A DNA stretch of 64,000 bases. It comes from Desulfovibrio mangrovi. Lineage in GTDB: Bacteria > Desulfobacterota > Desulfovibrionia > Desulfovibrionales > Desulfovibrionaceae. Made by a program: the position numbers and the translations under genes. Below, in pieces: positions 25,466 through 33,791 of the stretch (the first letter of the stretch is position 1; every line of letters begins with the position of its first letter). The stretch covers positions 3,844,001 through 3,908,000 of the forward strand of contig NZ_CP104208.1 of the NCBI RefSeq assembly GCF_026230175.1, written 5' to 3'. Under the pieces are notes generated by a model, which was not told the DNA's origin, searched no databases, and saw nothing but the letters and a program-made list of their open reading frames with translations.

Positions 25466-25624
25466 CTATTCAAACAGTTTTTTCGCGCCTTCCTTGGCGG
25501 AATCCATGGCTTCGTCAATCTTCTTACCGGCCTTCTCGGCGGGGCCTTCTTCCTTGCAGCCGGCGAGGGGCAGGGCAAGAGACAGCATCAACATGGCAAC
25601 AAGCAGCAATCTGGCAAACGTCAT
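25466..25624 (-). CDS. Small lipoprotein (entericidin-like)
   Basis: A 52-residue protein with a lipoprotein signal peptide (MTFARLLLVAMLML...) and lipobox LAGC. The mature part is a short amphipathic, Lys/Glu-rich helix. The ATG at 25624 has GGAG 8 nt upstream. The frame opens further up, but that would add only a hydrophilic N-terminus. It is probably attached to a membrane, and function is unknown. It lies between the ABC ATPase gene and the symporter units. Confidence 0.75.
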   Translation of the reverse strand: MTFARLLLVAMLMLSLALPLAGCKEEGPAEKAGKKIDEAMDSAKEGAKKLFE

Positions 25625-25911
25625 TGGGTATCTCCGTAATAAAAACATTGGTTCCGGCAGGATAGGGGGGCATTGCCGCGCACCGCCTGTCTGCCGGAGT
25701 AATTTCTCGCGGACCTGTCTGTCCGCAGGATGGTCCTCACCAATAATGTATACGTTGGCATCCGTACAGAGGTCACATGATTATGAAAAAAAATGAAAAA
25801 GGATAGTGCAGGCAGGCGAGGTCCCCGCAACCGGGGTGATGATCGGTAGCGTTGACCGGTATATGCCGGGAGTCGTCATGGGGACTTGGGGGCCGGTGGA
25901 CATGCCCGCTG

Positions 25912-26607
25912 TCAGGACGTGGTGTCGGAAACGATGCGTCCGTCGGCGAATTCAATGCGCCTTGCGGCTCTGGTTGCGGTTTCCGGATCGTGTGTGACGA
26001 TGATGATCGTCTTGCCCGCCGCGTTGATGGATTCGAAGAGATCCAGAATATCCTTGCCGGTGGCTGTGTCCAGCTGGCCCGTAGGCTCATCGGCCAACAG
26101 CAGGGGCGGGTCATTGAGCAGGGCGCGGGCCAGCGCCACACGTTGCTGCTGGCCGCCGGACAGGCTTGAAGGCTTGAAGTGCATGCGGTCCGCCAACCCT
26201 ACACGTTCGAGCAGGGCTTCGGCCCGTTCACGCAGGAACTTGCCGCTCGCATCGCCATACAGGCCTGGGAGCATCACGTTATCCAGCGCCGAGGCGTAGG
26301 GAATGAGATAAAAGCTCTGGAACACCATGCCCACAAGGGTGTTGCGGGCGGCACTGCGGGTGTCGTCATCCATGCCTGCCGTATCCGTTCCATCAAGATA
26401 ATAGTGGCCGGAAGTGGGGGAATCGAGCAGCGCCAGCAGGTGCAGCAGGGTGGACTTGCCCGATCCCGAAACTCCCTGAATGGCCACCAGCTCTCCGTGA
26501 CCAATGCACAGATCAAGCGGCTTTACCGCCTCCACGGTCAGGTCCCCCTGCCGGAATGTGCGGGTCAGGGCCTCGGTCCGCACAACGTATGGCGCTTTGC
26601 TGGTCAT
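25912..26607 (-). CDS. ABC transporter ATP-binding protein (MacB/LolD type)
   Basis: A 231-residue ATPase. Walker A GVSGSGKST is at 45-53, the signature LSGGQQQ at 149-155 and Walker B LLLADEP at 169-175, followed by 'TGQLD' (usually TGNLD in this family). The start ATG shares one base with the stop of the fusion-protein gene. Its likely partners are the two FtsX-type permeases at 18.1-20.6 kb, from which it is separated by the two symporter units. The substrate is unknown. The family includes macrolide, lipoprotein and peptide exporters. Confidence 0.92.
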   Translation of the reverse strand: MTSKAPYVVRTEALTRTFRQGDLTVEAVKPLDLCIGHGELVAIQGVSGSGKSTLLHLLALLDSPTSGHYYLDGTDTAGMDDDTRSAARNTLVGMVFQSFYLIPYASALDNVMLPGLYGDASGKFLRERAEALLERVGLADRMHFKPSSLSGGQQQRVALARALLNDPPLLLADEPTGQLDTATGKDILDLFESINAAGKTIIIVTHDPETATRAARRIEFADGRIVSDTTS

Positions 26608-27845
26608 CAGGGGGTCTTCTTTCTGGCGGACGCTGTGGGCAGGACGATCTTGACGGCCAGCTCGTCGCCTTCGGAGAGCCCCTCAAGCACTTCGCTGGAC
26701 GTCTGTCCAAGCAGGCCGAGCTTGGGCTGGACTTGCCTGATGCCTCCTCCGGCTGCCTTGACGAAGACGTATTGTTCGCCGTCCACCCATTTGAGCGCAT
26801 CGTTGGGCAGGGCGAGCACGTCCTTCTTTTCCTCCACAACCACGGTGCACTGGGTGGTCATTTCGGGCCGCAGCTCGGAAGCTGTTTCCGGTGTCAGACG
26901 GACAAGTGCCTGATAATAAACGATGTTGTCGCGGATTTCCGGTTCCGGATAAATCTGGTTCACGGTGCCGTCAAAGATGCGGCCGGGGTAGGCGTCTACG
27001 CGAAACTCCACGGGCATGCCGGGGCGTATGCGGCCCACGTCGGTTTCATCCACGTAAATCCACATCTCAAGTCGGGTCGGGTCAAGAATGGTGATGAGGT
27101 TGGCCACTTCCAGCCCCGCCACCACGGTCTCACCCGTCTGGGCGGCCACCTGGCTGACAACGCCGTCTATGGGGGCGTATATGGTCGTATAGGTGATGCG
27201 TACCTGCGTGGACTTGAGGGTTGCCTGCGCTGCGGCAACGGCTTCGCGGGCCTTGGTGCTCTCAAGCCGGTACTCGGTTTCAAGCCGCTTGAGGGTGGCG
27301 CTACGCGCCTTTTGGGTATTCTTTGAAACGGTGAATTTCTGGTTGGCGTCGTCCAGACTGTCCTGCGAATCCAGCTTCTGTTCCACCAGTTTCATTTTAC
27401 GCTTCAGGCTGAGTTGCAGATATTCGGCCTCGGCCTGTGATGCTTTCAACTGGGCACGGGCTTCATTGATCTGCAGGGGATACACCGTGTCCACACGGGA
27501 AAGTTCGGCTTCCGCTTTGCGCAGGGCTGCTTCGGCTTCGGCAAGGCTGGCCTGTTGTTCGCGGTCATCGATTTCCGCGATGAGGTCGCCTTTCTTTACG
27601 CTGTCGCCCACGCGGACATACATCTGCTTGATGAGGCCGGTGGCGCGGCTGCCGGTTTTGACTATGGCTCCCACCTCGGGCTTGATGATGCCGGTGGCTT
27701 CAAGCGTGGCGCGGACGGTCCCCTTGGTGAGGCGGGCTGTTTCCAGCACCTTGGTTTCCTGCGATGTCCTGCCTGATTGCCAATACCATGCGCCCGCACC
27801 GACTGCGGCGAGAAGCAGGGCGAGTATGATCAGTCTGTTCCGCAT
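26607..27845 (-). CDS. Membrane fusion protein (MacA/HlyD-like efflux subunit)
   Basis: A 412-residue periplasmic adaptor. An N-terminal membrane segment (about 3-20) is followed by the lipoyl/barrel-sandwich domain ('GAIVKTGSRATGLIKQMYV') and a long alpha-helical hairpin (about 95-200). Beta-barrel and membrane-proximal domains complete it. It carries substrates from the ABC permeases toward the outer membrane. The ATG at 27845 has AGGA 6-7 nt ahead and puts the membrane segment at the N-terminus. Upstream in-frame starts (27863, 27875) lack a ribosome site. Confidence 0.9.
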   Translation of the reverse strand: MRNRLIILALLLAAVGAGAWYWQSGRTSQETKVLETARLTKGTVRATLEATGIIKPEVGAIVKTGSRATGLIKQMYVRVGDSVKKGDLIAEIDDREQQASLAEAEAALRKAEAELSRVDTVYPLQINEARAQLKASQAEAEYLQLSLKRKMKLVEQKLDSQDSLDDANQKFTVSKNTQKARSATLKRLETEYRLESTKAREAVAAAQATLKSTQVRITYTTIYAPIDGVVSQVAAQTGETVVAGLEVANLITILDPTRLEMWIYVDETDVGRIRPGMPVEFRVDAYPGRIFDGTVNQIYPEPEIRDNIVYYQALVRLTPETASELRPEMTTQCTVVVEEKKDVLALPNDALKWVDGEQYVFVKAAGGGIRQVQPKLGLLGQTSSEVLEGLSEGDELAVKIVLPTASARKKTP

Positions 27846-27991
27846 GCGTTTCCTGTGATTCATTGTTTGCAGCACAGCGTTCCGTTGAGGGGATGCCCCA
27901 ACGGGAGCGCACGATAACTGCGTGGACGCATACTATAATACAGTAATCGCATTAGGCCACCCCAAATGCAGAACGATTCCTGATTAGTCGT

Positions 27992-28027
27992 AAAAAAGGG
28001 CGGAGCTGTTTGGAAGCTCCGCCCCTT
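27992..28027 (-). terminator. Intrinsic terminator
   Basis: GGGCGGAGCT (27998-28007) pairs with AGCTCCGCCC (28015-28024), then TTTTTT on the minus strand. It ends the gene at 28080-28979 before the efflux operon. Confidence 0.92.
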
Positions 28028-28079
28028 CTGTTGCATGGGGAAGGCATATGGGGGCCTCAAGGTACGAGGCTGCGCCCTG

Positions 28080-28979
28080 CTAAATGTCGACCACCTCGCA
28101 TTCCATGCACTTTTCGCCATCCTTGAAGCGGATGCCGAAGTTGGCCCAGAACGCTTCCATAAGGTCGATGCCGTCGGAAAGGTCAACGGCGTCTTCCTGA
28201 AACTTGTAGCGGAAATACTCGAGGAAGGCCCGGGTGTTGTTGTCCAGCATGGGGGCTTCCGCAATCAGCGATTCCTTTTCACGCAGGGACTCGTAGTGGT
28301 CCATGGTCGCATACGCAAAGATGATTGCGTAGGAAAGCTGCGCGATTTTCCCGCGTACCGCTCCCAGAAAATCGTTGATATTCTGTTTCTCGCGGTACTC
28401 CATGATCTGGAAGCGGAACCAGTCGTAGTACTCCGCCTTGTTGCGGATGATGGCAAGGCTGCCCAGCAGGGAACGCTCAAGGTCTTCCTTGGCAAGGTCG
28501 GAAAGTTCTTCCTTCAGTACTTCACGCAGTACGGCATCGCGGAACTCAAAGGACTTTCTGGCCGCGGTGTACTGGTCGTACAGCTGGTACAGGTTCATGA
28601 AGTAGTTGGCGTACCTGTCCAGCTTATGACGGGTGAGTACGGGGAAGTGCCCCTTGTTCACCAGCAGGGTGAATTCGTGCCAGTAAATGGCGTAGCGGAT
28701 GTGATTGTCGTAGGCGGTGGAGAAGATGTTGGGATGGAAGAGCAGCACATGACCCTGCGGGGTGAATATGGCCTTGGAGACGGGCTCCATGCCGGGAATG
28801 GATTTGTAGGTGCCTGCCTTCTGCAGCTCGGTTACCGTGGCATCGAAGTCCTTGGGAACAATGATTTCCTTGATGCGGAACGCCATGGTGTAATGCTTGG
28901 AGGCTTCTCCCAGCATACCGAGCTCATTGATTATTTCCTGCTGTTGTTCCTTGGTGCCGATTTCAACGGTGATTTGCAT
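28080..28979 (-). CDS. Conserved-looking protein of unknown function
   Basis: A 299-residue soluble, mostly helical protein with no signal peptide or membrane segment. It has many aromatic and charged residues ('YAIYWHEFTLLVNKGHFPVL', 'LVRHKLDRYANYFMNLYQLYDQY'). The ATG at 28979 has GGGAG ahead, which fits better than the longer upstream frame. The C-terminus carries a CMEC motif. It is monocistronic with its own terminator and lies upstream of, and divergent from, the Hsp20 pair. I recognise no family. Confidence 0.8.
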   Translation of the reverse strand: MQITVEIGTKEQQQEIINELGMLGEASKHYTMAFRIKEIIVPKDFDATVTELQKAGTYKSIPGMEPVSKAIFTPQGHVLLFHPNIFSTAYDNHIRYAIYWHEFTLLVNKGHFPVLTRHKLDRYANYFMNLYQLYDQYTAARKSFEFRDAVLREVLKEELSDLAKEDLERSLLGSLAIIRNKAEYYDWFRFQIMEYREKQNINDFLGAVRGKIAQLSYAIIFAYATMDHYESLREKESLIAEAPMLDNNTRAFLEYFRYKFQEDAVDLSDGIDLMEAFWANFGIRFKDGEKCMECEVVDI

Positions 28980-29166
28980 GAATTCTCCCTGTCGCGAAAG
29001 TTTGCGGGGAGCTTCCCCGCGCGTTTTGGGTATACCGTCACGCCCCGGCCCGCAAGAAAAAATGGCATCTCCGGTATTCGCCGGAAAACTCTTGAAGCGA
29101 CGATAATTTTTGGCTGTGGAATGTTTTCCACAGGGTAACATTATGTAATAAAGCGCTAATGATGTG

Positions 29167-29191
29167 TTGACAGTTTTTTAATGGGTATTAC
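29167..29191 (+). promoter_or_regulatory. Possible promoter of Hsp20 operon
   Basis: TTGACA (29167-29172) and TATTAC (29186-29191) with a 13-nt spacer, short for sigma70. The spacing fits a heat-shock sigma32 promoter better, but the box sequences do not match that consensus well. Confidence 0.35.
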
Positions 29192-29247
29192 TTCAAGAAC
29201 GAAAAAAGCAAATCGAGCTCCCGAAGAGGGGCTCAAAGGAGGTGCCC

Positions 29248-29682
29248 ATGGTTATCGATTTCAGTTCTTTCTATGACTTCCCCAGAGAGGTTGAGCGCTT
29301 CTTTGACGATGTGGCCCGCTTCCGCAGAGTGGGAACGGGCGGCGCTACGTACCCCCTGCTTAATATCGCAGAAGACGAAGAGAACTATTACGTTGAGATT
29401 CTTGCTCCCGGAGTTGACCCCAAGGAAGTGGAACTGACCCTCACGGAGAGAAGTCTTGTCATCAAGTGTGTGCGCAACGCCGCAGAAGGCCGCTATCTGC
29501 GACAGGAATGCCCTGCCGGAACATTTCAGAGGGTTGTGTCCCTGAACGTTCCTGTAGAACGCGACAAGGTAATGGCTTCCGGAGCCGACGGCATTCTGAA
29601 GGTTGTCCTTCCCAAGGCGGAAGGCGTGAAGCCGCGTAAGATTTCCATAACCGCCGCTGACAGCAAGGCGATTGACGTATAA
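29248..29682 (+). CDS. Hsp20/alpha-crystallin small heat-shock protein, first
   Basis: A 144-residue chaperone that binds unfolding proteins without ATP. The alpha-crystallin domain covers about residues 40-130 ('YPLLNIAEDEENYYVEILAPGVDPKEVELTLT'), ending with 'ADGILKVVLPKAEGVKP', which includes the usual G-x-L-x-V motif. The start at 29248 has AAAGGAGG 5 nt upstream. A GTG at 29242 is in frame but too close to that site. It is followed 11 nt later by a second Hsp20. Confidence 0.93.
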   Translation: MVIDFSSFYDFPREVERFFDDVARFRRVGTGGATYPLLNIAEDEENYYVEILAPGVDPKEVELTLTERSLVIKCVRNAAEGRYLRQECPAGTFQRVVSLNVPVERDKVMASGADGILKVVLPKAEGVKPRKISITAADSKAIDV

Positions 29683-29693
29683 GGAGGCCGGAC

Positions 29694-30056
29694 ATGACAA
29701 ACGAAGTTGCAAAGACCGAAACGGCACTGCGGCGTATTGTTCCCGCTTCTGATATTCTTGAGCGTGAAGATGGCTTCCACATCATCATGGATATTCCGGG
29801 TGTGGTGAAGGAAGCGCTGGCCATTGAGATCGAGGAAAATGAACTGAAGGTTACCGGCAAGGTCGAAAGGCAGTCAGACTCTGCAATGCGCCGTATTCAT
29901 ACCGAGTTTGGTCCGGTGGAATATGTACGTACCTTCACGCTGACCGACATGGTGGACAAGGACAAGGTTAAGGCGTCGATCAGTAACGGCGTGCTGGATC
30001 TTTTTCTGCCGCGGGCAGAGGCGGCCAAGCCCAGGAGGATAGAGGTAACCACCTAG
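29694..30056 (+). CDS. Hsp20/alpha-crystallin small heat-shock protein, second
   Basis: A 120-residue Hsp20. Its alpha-crystallin domain is at about 22-112 ('GFHIIMDIPGVVKEALAIEIEENELKV' and 'ISNGVLDLFLPRAEAAKPRRI'). Tandem, non-identical Hsp20 pairs can form hetero-oligomers. AAGGAGG precedes the ATG, and a clear terminator lies 53 nt past the stop. Confidence 0.93.
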   Translation: MTNEVAKTETALRRIVPASDILEREDGFHIIMDIPGVVKEALAIEIEENELKVTGKVERQSDSAMRRIHTEFGPVEYVRTFTLTDMVDKDKVKASISNGVLDLFLPRAEAAKPRRIEVTT

Positions 30057-30109
30057 GTTGGAATGGGATACCGCTCTCCTTCCCTATGCGGAAGGCAAGG
30101 ATTGAAAGG

Positions 30110-30142
30110 AACGTCCGGCAATTGCCGGACGTTTTCGTTTTT
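30110..30142 (+). terminator. Intrinsic terminator of Hsp20 operon
   Basis: AACGTCCGGC (30110-30119) pairs with GCCGGACGTT (30124-30133) around AATT, followed by TTCGTTTTTTT. Confidence 0.93.
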
Positions 30143-30294
30143 TTAATAATGTTGCTTCCATAGTATCCTGACTTATTGGTAAGGTGTAAGGACAATCGTT
30201 ACAGGGTGGCTCATCATGGCGCGGGAGGCGTGATGGCTTGGCGGTGCGGGATGTGACCTCTAGCTTGAGGACGTGCTGAGGGGAGTTTGCCGAG

Positions 30295-31524
30295 ATGAAA
30301 CTGCGAGTCCTGTTTGTTGATGACGAACCCAATGTGCTGAACGGATTACGCCTTGTGTTGCGCTCCTTGCGAGACAAGTGGCATATGGCCTATGCGACAA
30401 ACGCTGTTGAAGCGTTGGGCATGCTGGCCGGAGAAACCTTTGATGTAATCATTTCGGACATGCGCATGCCGGGTATGGACGGGGGAGATCTGCTGGCTGA
30501 GGTGCAGCAGCGCTACCCGCACATGCTGCGCATCATTCTGTCGGGCTACTCCGATCAGGCCATGATCATGAAGACGGTGAAGCCCGCCCATCAATTTCTT
30601 TCCAAACCATGCAACCACAAGGAACTGGAAGAGGTTGTCGAGCGTTCCATGCAGTTGCGTGGCGTGCTTGGCAATGATCGTGTGCGTTCCATTCTTTCCG
30701 ATGTGGAAGCGCTGCCTTCCCTTCCTGAAGTCTACCAGGCGCTAGAGGCTGAACTTGGTAAAGAAAATCCATCTTTGCAGTATCTTGGTGATATCATTGA
30801 ACAGGACATGGGGCTCACCGTTTCGTTGCTCAAGCTGGTGAATTCGTCCTTCTTCGGGCTCCGCAGACATGTTTCCAGCCCTCATCAGGCCGTTGTGCTG
30901 CTGGGGACAGAAACCGTAAAAAGTCTCATGCTGATACTCGCTCTGGTAAAGAAGTTTCATGTCAATAGCTCCCTCAAGGTGGATGCCTCATTGCTGTGGC
31001 AGCACAGCACATACACAGGGCATCTGGCTCGGTGTATTGCCGCCAAGTGTCAGGCAAGCAAGGAAATGATAGATTACTCCTTTATCGGCGGCCTGTTGCA
31101 CGATGTGGGTAAGCTGGTGCTCCTTACCCGTTTCGAGAAGGAATATGCAGAGGTGTTGAAGCTGGTGCGCGAGGAAGGATTCTATATTCTTGATGCTGAA
31201 CAGCGAGTTTTCGGAACAACACATGCCGAGATGGGAGCCTATCTGCTTGCACTCTGGGGGCTGCCTGCGCCGGTGGTTGAGGCCGTGCTTCGGCATGATG
31301 CGCCAGTTATTTCCGACGAGGGCGTCTTTACCCCCCTTGCTGCTGTTCATGTGGCCAATGTGCTGGAACGCCAGTTGCGCATTATTCACGAGGATTACCT
31401 GTTGCCGCAGTTGCACGAGGAGTTCGTCCATAGCGTTGGGATTGCCCACCGTATTGACGACCTGACCGAGGCGTGCAGGGGAATGCTTGACGCAGACGAC
31501 TGCCGGGAGAGTGTGGCCTCCTGA
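30295..31524 (+). CDS. Response regulator with HDOD domain
   Basis: A 409-residue signalling protein. Residues 1-125 form a receiver domain with phosphorylation site Asp55 in DMRMPGMDG. Residues about 140-370 form an HDOD domain ('SFIGGLLHDVGKLVLL' marks the family's degenerate HD region). HDOD proteins bind other signalling components or nucleic-acid-linked second-messenger systems, and the output is unknown. No dedicated sensor kinase is adjacent. The start is the first ATG after GAGTTTGCCGAG, with no strong ribosome site. Confidence 0.9.
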   Translation: MKLRVLFVDDEPNVLNGLRLVLRSLRDKWHMAYATNAVEALGMLAGETFDVIISDMRMPGMDGGDLLAEVQQRYPHMLRIILSGYSDQAMIMKTVKPAHQFLSKPCNHKELEEVVERSMQLRGVLGNDRVRSILSDVEALPSLPEVYQALEAELGKENPSLQYLGDIIEQDMGLTVSLLKLVNSSFFGLRRHVSSPHQAVVLLGTETVKSLMLILALVKKFHVNSSLKVDASLLWQHSTYTGHLARCIAAKCQASKEMIDYSFIGGLLHDVGKLVLLTRFEKEYAEVLKLVREEGFYILDAEQRVFGTTHAEMGAYLLALWGLPAPVVEAVLRHDAPVISDEGVFTPLAAVHVANVLERQLRIIHEDYLLPQLHEEFVHSVGIAHRIDDLTEACRGMLDADDCRESVAS

Positions 31525-31761
31525 TTCTTAAGTCCCTTCGAGCCCGGAGCCGTAACCTGTTCTTCTCATTTCCCTAATGCATCCCGTTTCGCAGAAGGCG
31601 TAACGGCTGGTTTTTTCGTCCTCTCTTTCGGGGTTGCCATGCAGGGGGCAAATCTGTATTGTCCCCCCCTTCGCGTAACTGACATTTGCCGCAGGTTCGG
31701 CCTGTGGCTTTTTTCTTCCCGTTGATACAAATTTTGCATCACAGCCAAAGAGATCGAGAAT

Positions 31762-32271
31762 ATGATGACGAAAGAACTGTCTGCTGGCGGCCGCATTGAA
31801 ACAACCTGTTCCCGCTGTAGCGATATCACCGGCCACATCATCGTGGCTATGGTGGGCGATGCCATCGTCAAGGTTGAGTGTCAGGCCTGCGGCAGTGTCC
31901 ATAAATACAGAGAGATTCGTAAGCCCAAGCTGAAGTCCGAGACCTCCGGTGTTCGCAGGGTGCGCCCCGGTGAATCCAGAGAGCAGGCCGTGTCGCAGGC
32001 ACGTTCCGAGGCTGCCAAGAAGGCCGCTCAGACTCGCGCCAACCAGCGCGCTCAGCAGGAAGCGGAAGCCGTGATGATTGCGTGGAAGTCGGTCATCGTC
32101 TCCAAGGGAGTCGGTGAGGCGCGTCCCTACAGCATGCGTGAGAGTTTTGCGCCCGGTGATATCGTTGACCATCCCACTTTCGGCATGGGCGAAGTGCAGG
32201 GCGTTACCCGTCCCGATAAGATGGAAGTGCTGTTCAAGGACGGCGTGAAGGTACTGCGCTGCACCCTGTAG
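31762..32271 (+). CDS. Zinc-ribbon protein with CarD/SH3-like C-terminus, unknown function
   Basis: A 169-residue protein. The N-terminus has a CxxC-x20-CxxC pattern (Cys16, 19, 40, 43), probably a zinc ribbon. The middle is a Lys/Arg/Ala-rich linker (about 65-105). The C-terminal domain begins 'APGDIVDHPTFGMGEVQGVTRPDKMEVLF', similar to small beta-barrels in nucleic-acid or RNA-polymerase binding proteins. Two adjacent ATGs (31762, 31765) could serve as start. Terminator downstream. The name of the family is not known to me. Confidence 0.8.
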   Translation: MMTKELSAGGRIETTCSRCSDITGHIIVAMVGDAIVKVECQACGSVHKYREIRKPKLKSETSGVRRVRPGESREQAVSQARSEAAKKAAQTRANQRAQQEAEAVMIAWKSVIVSKGVGEARPYSMRESFAPGDIVDHPTFGMGEVQGVTRPDKMEVLFKDGVKVLRCTL

Positions 32272-32294
32272 TAGCCGCCGTATTGTGACGAAAC

Positions 32295-32323
32295 AGGGCA
32301 GCGGATTTCCGCTGCCCTTTTTT
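32295..32323 (+). terminator. Intrinsic terminator
   Basis: AGGGCAGCGG (32295-32304) pairs with CCGCTGCCCT (32309-32318), then TTTTTTG. It ends the zinc-ribbon gene. The next gene to the right runs on the opposite strand. Confidence 0.9.
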
Positions 32324-32379
32324 GTTGCCGTGTGTGCGGGACGATGGAGGGGCGTGAAACGCCGGTTCTGCCCTTCCTA

Positions 32380-32838
32380 TCAATGCAGCCTTCTTGAGCC
32401 GCCAGCCTGGGGGGTGCTGCCGGAGGATTTTCCGGGGCCCGTTTGGGCGTTGTCCTTCCTGACTCCCTTGGCGAGCTGGCTATCCGGTATGCCGGGGTAG
32501 GGCGGTCTGAACCACTCCAGAATGCTTTCCGCTGATGCCCGGTAAATGCCGTCCGAGCAGCGGCGGGCGGGAAAAGCGTCTTCCCGTATCCAGCGTTTAA
32601 TGGTTTGCGGGCCGGCTCCTACCGCTTTGCCTATTGCCTGCAATCCCACGAAAACAGGGACGGCGGCATGCACGGGCATGCCCGTCGGGTGCCGATGGGA
32701 TTCATCATGAGGCCGTTCAAAATCTCGCTCGCCCCCCCGCTCCAGTTCGGTAAACGGCCATGCAGGCTGGGCACCCGGTCTGCCGAACGTCGTTTGCTGC
32801 GGCGGCAGGCTGTCGCAGCGAGAGGCTGACCTATGCAT
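32380..32838 (-). CDS. Excisionase/MerR-like HTH DNA-binding protein
   Basis: A 152-residue protein with a central helix-turn-helix similar to HTH_17 excisionase-type domains ('VFVGLQAIGKAVGAGPQTIKRWIREDAFPARRCSDGIYRASAESILEWF', about residues 62-110). The N- and C-terminal parts look disordered. The ATG at 32838 has AGAGGTG 6 nt ahead, which decides the start. It is the last gene of the minus-strand set in the 32.3-34.5 kb island and overlaps the 61-residue gene upstream by 8 nt. A recombination-directionality or regulatory role is possible, but no integrase is present. Confidence 0.75.
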   Translation of the reverse strand: MHRSASRCDSLPPQQTTFGRPGAQPAWPFTELERGGERDFERPHDESHRHPTGMPVHAAVPVFVGLQAIGKAVGAGPQTIKRWIREDAFPARRCSDGIYRASAESILEWFRPPYPGIPDSQLAKGVRKDNAQTGPGKSSGSTPQAGGSRRLH

Positions 32839-33016
32839 CCGGCACCTCTGTCTTTTCTTGTCTATCGCCTGTTCCCCTTTCCTTTACCTGCGGGGCGGGC
32901 GTGCCTGCTGCGATGATCTGCACTCCCCTTGTTTCCTTCTCATGATTGCCTATATCGAAAGGGAGCCAGTTCATGCCTTCGATGGCCTTTATGCGGAAGT
33001 GGCTTGGTGTATACAT
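32831..33016 (-). CDS. Small protein of unknown function in phage-like island
   Basis: A 61-residue basic/acidic mixed protein (MYTPSHFRIKAIEG...). It has AGAG about 7 nt before its ATG, starts 9 nt after the SSB-like gene stop and overlaps the HTH gene by 8 nt. This tight packing is what supports it. There are no recognisable motifs. Confidence 0.55.
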   Translation of the reverse strand: MYTPSHFRIKAIEGMNWLPFDIGNHEKETRGVQIIAAGTPAPQVKERGTGDRQEKTEVPDA

Positions 33017-33025
33017 GGCTGTTCT

Positions 33026-33505
33026 CTAATTGGTTCGCAGACTGTGTGCGGTTGCCATAAAGGCCGCGTTGCGGAATGTGGCGCATACAGGGGGAATGCT
33101 TCTCTGCGCGGCAAGGAGGAAAGGGGCGTTCGACACAAGCTGAAGATGGTCCGCTTCCAGCATGGTGAGGCAGGCGCCCGTCTCCGTAACGCCCAGTGGA
33201 GTGATTCGTGCTTCAGCCATAACGAGTGCCCCCGTCCTCAGCTTTTCTGCACACCATTGTGCTGCAAGGCCCCGTACGAGCAACGGCAGGGCATGGTGTC
33301 TGTCGGGATGGGATGAACAGGGTTGTCTGCCGGAGAATCCTTGGAGCATGCTGTCGTTATAGACCATGCTTTCCTGTACGCGTAGCAGGACGATAGCCAA
33401 TTCGCCCTGTGCGTCCTGTCTGATCTGCGGTGTGTCCATTACCTTTCCCATGAGGGTTGCCCTGTTGATACTGGGCGATCCCTGTTGCAGCCTTGTTGCG
33501 ATCAT
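33026..33505 (-). CDS. Single-stranded DNA-binding-protein-like OB-fold protein
   Basis: A 159-residue protein whose start resembles SSB: 'SINRATLMGKVMDTPQIRQDAQGELAIVLLRVQES' (about 12-46). A later 'AQWCAEKLRTGALVMAEARITPLGVTETGA' matches the SSB strand 4-5 region. The acidic tail typical of chromosomal SSB is missing, which is usual in phage or accessory versions. It is part of the minus-strand phage-like run with small neighbours. It may protect or handle single-stranded DNA. Family assignment is from pattern alone. Confidence 0.65.
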   Translation of the reverse strand: MIATRLQQGSPSINRATLMGKVMDTPQIRQDAQGELAIVLLRVQESMVYNDSMLQGFSGRQPCSSHPDRHHALPLLVRGLAAQWCAEKLRTGALVMAEARITPLGVTETGACLTMLEADHLQLVSNAPFLLAAQRSIPPVCATFRNAAFMATAHSLRTN

Positions 33506-33791
33506 GGCCTATCCTTCTCTGTTGCCGGATGATTCGATCTGTGTCCGGCTTTTGCAGCGTTGTCTGTATTGTCGCACCGTTCAAGTTGTGAGTGTGTCCG
33601 GTGAGACGGTGGCTTCCTCGGTCAATATGATATCGTTTCGCCGGTTGCAGTTCGGCGGGTAAGGGGCGTTGCCAGCGCCAATCGGCCTGCCCAGCCGGTT
33701 GTGCGGTTTGTTCGATAGTTCGGAGCGTTCGGATGAGCGGCAGCGTGCCTCCGTCCGGCACCTTGGCCCGGGAGTGCGGTCCTGGGCAGGC
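33506..33791. other. 286 nt between zinc-finger and SSB-like genes without a convincing gene
   Basis: A minus-strand frame starting GTG at 33761 runs into the SSB-like gene (to 33357), but it has no ribosome site and an amino-acid mix unlike a folded protein. The stretch may hold a degraded gene or regulatory DNA. I see no clear hairpin. Confidence 0.4.

Noticed and set aside
25327-25578. Minus-strand 83-codon frame next to the small lipoprotein
   Set aside because: It overlaps the lipoprotein gene in another frame, begins with a basic, Pro-rich stretch and has no ribosome site.
33357-33761. Minus-strand frame starting GTG between zinc-finger and SSB-like genes
   Set aside because: It overlaps the start of the SSB-like gene by about 150 nt and lacks both a Shine-Dalgarno and any recognisable fold.
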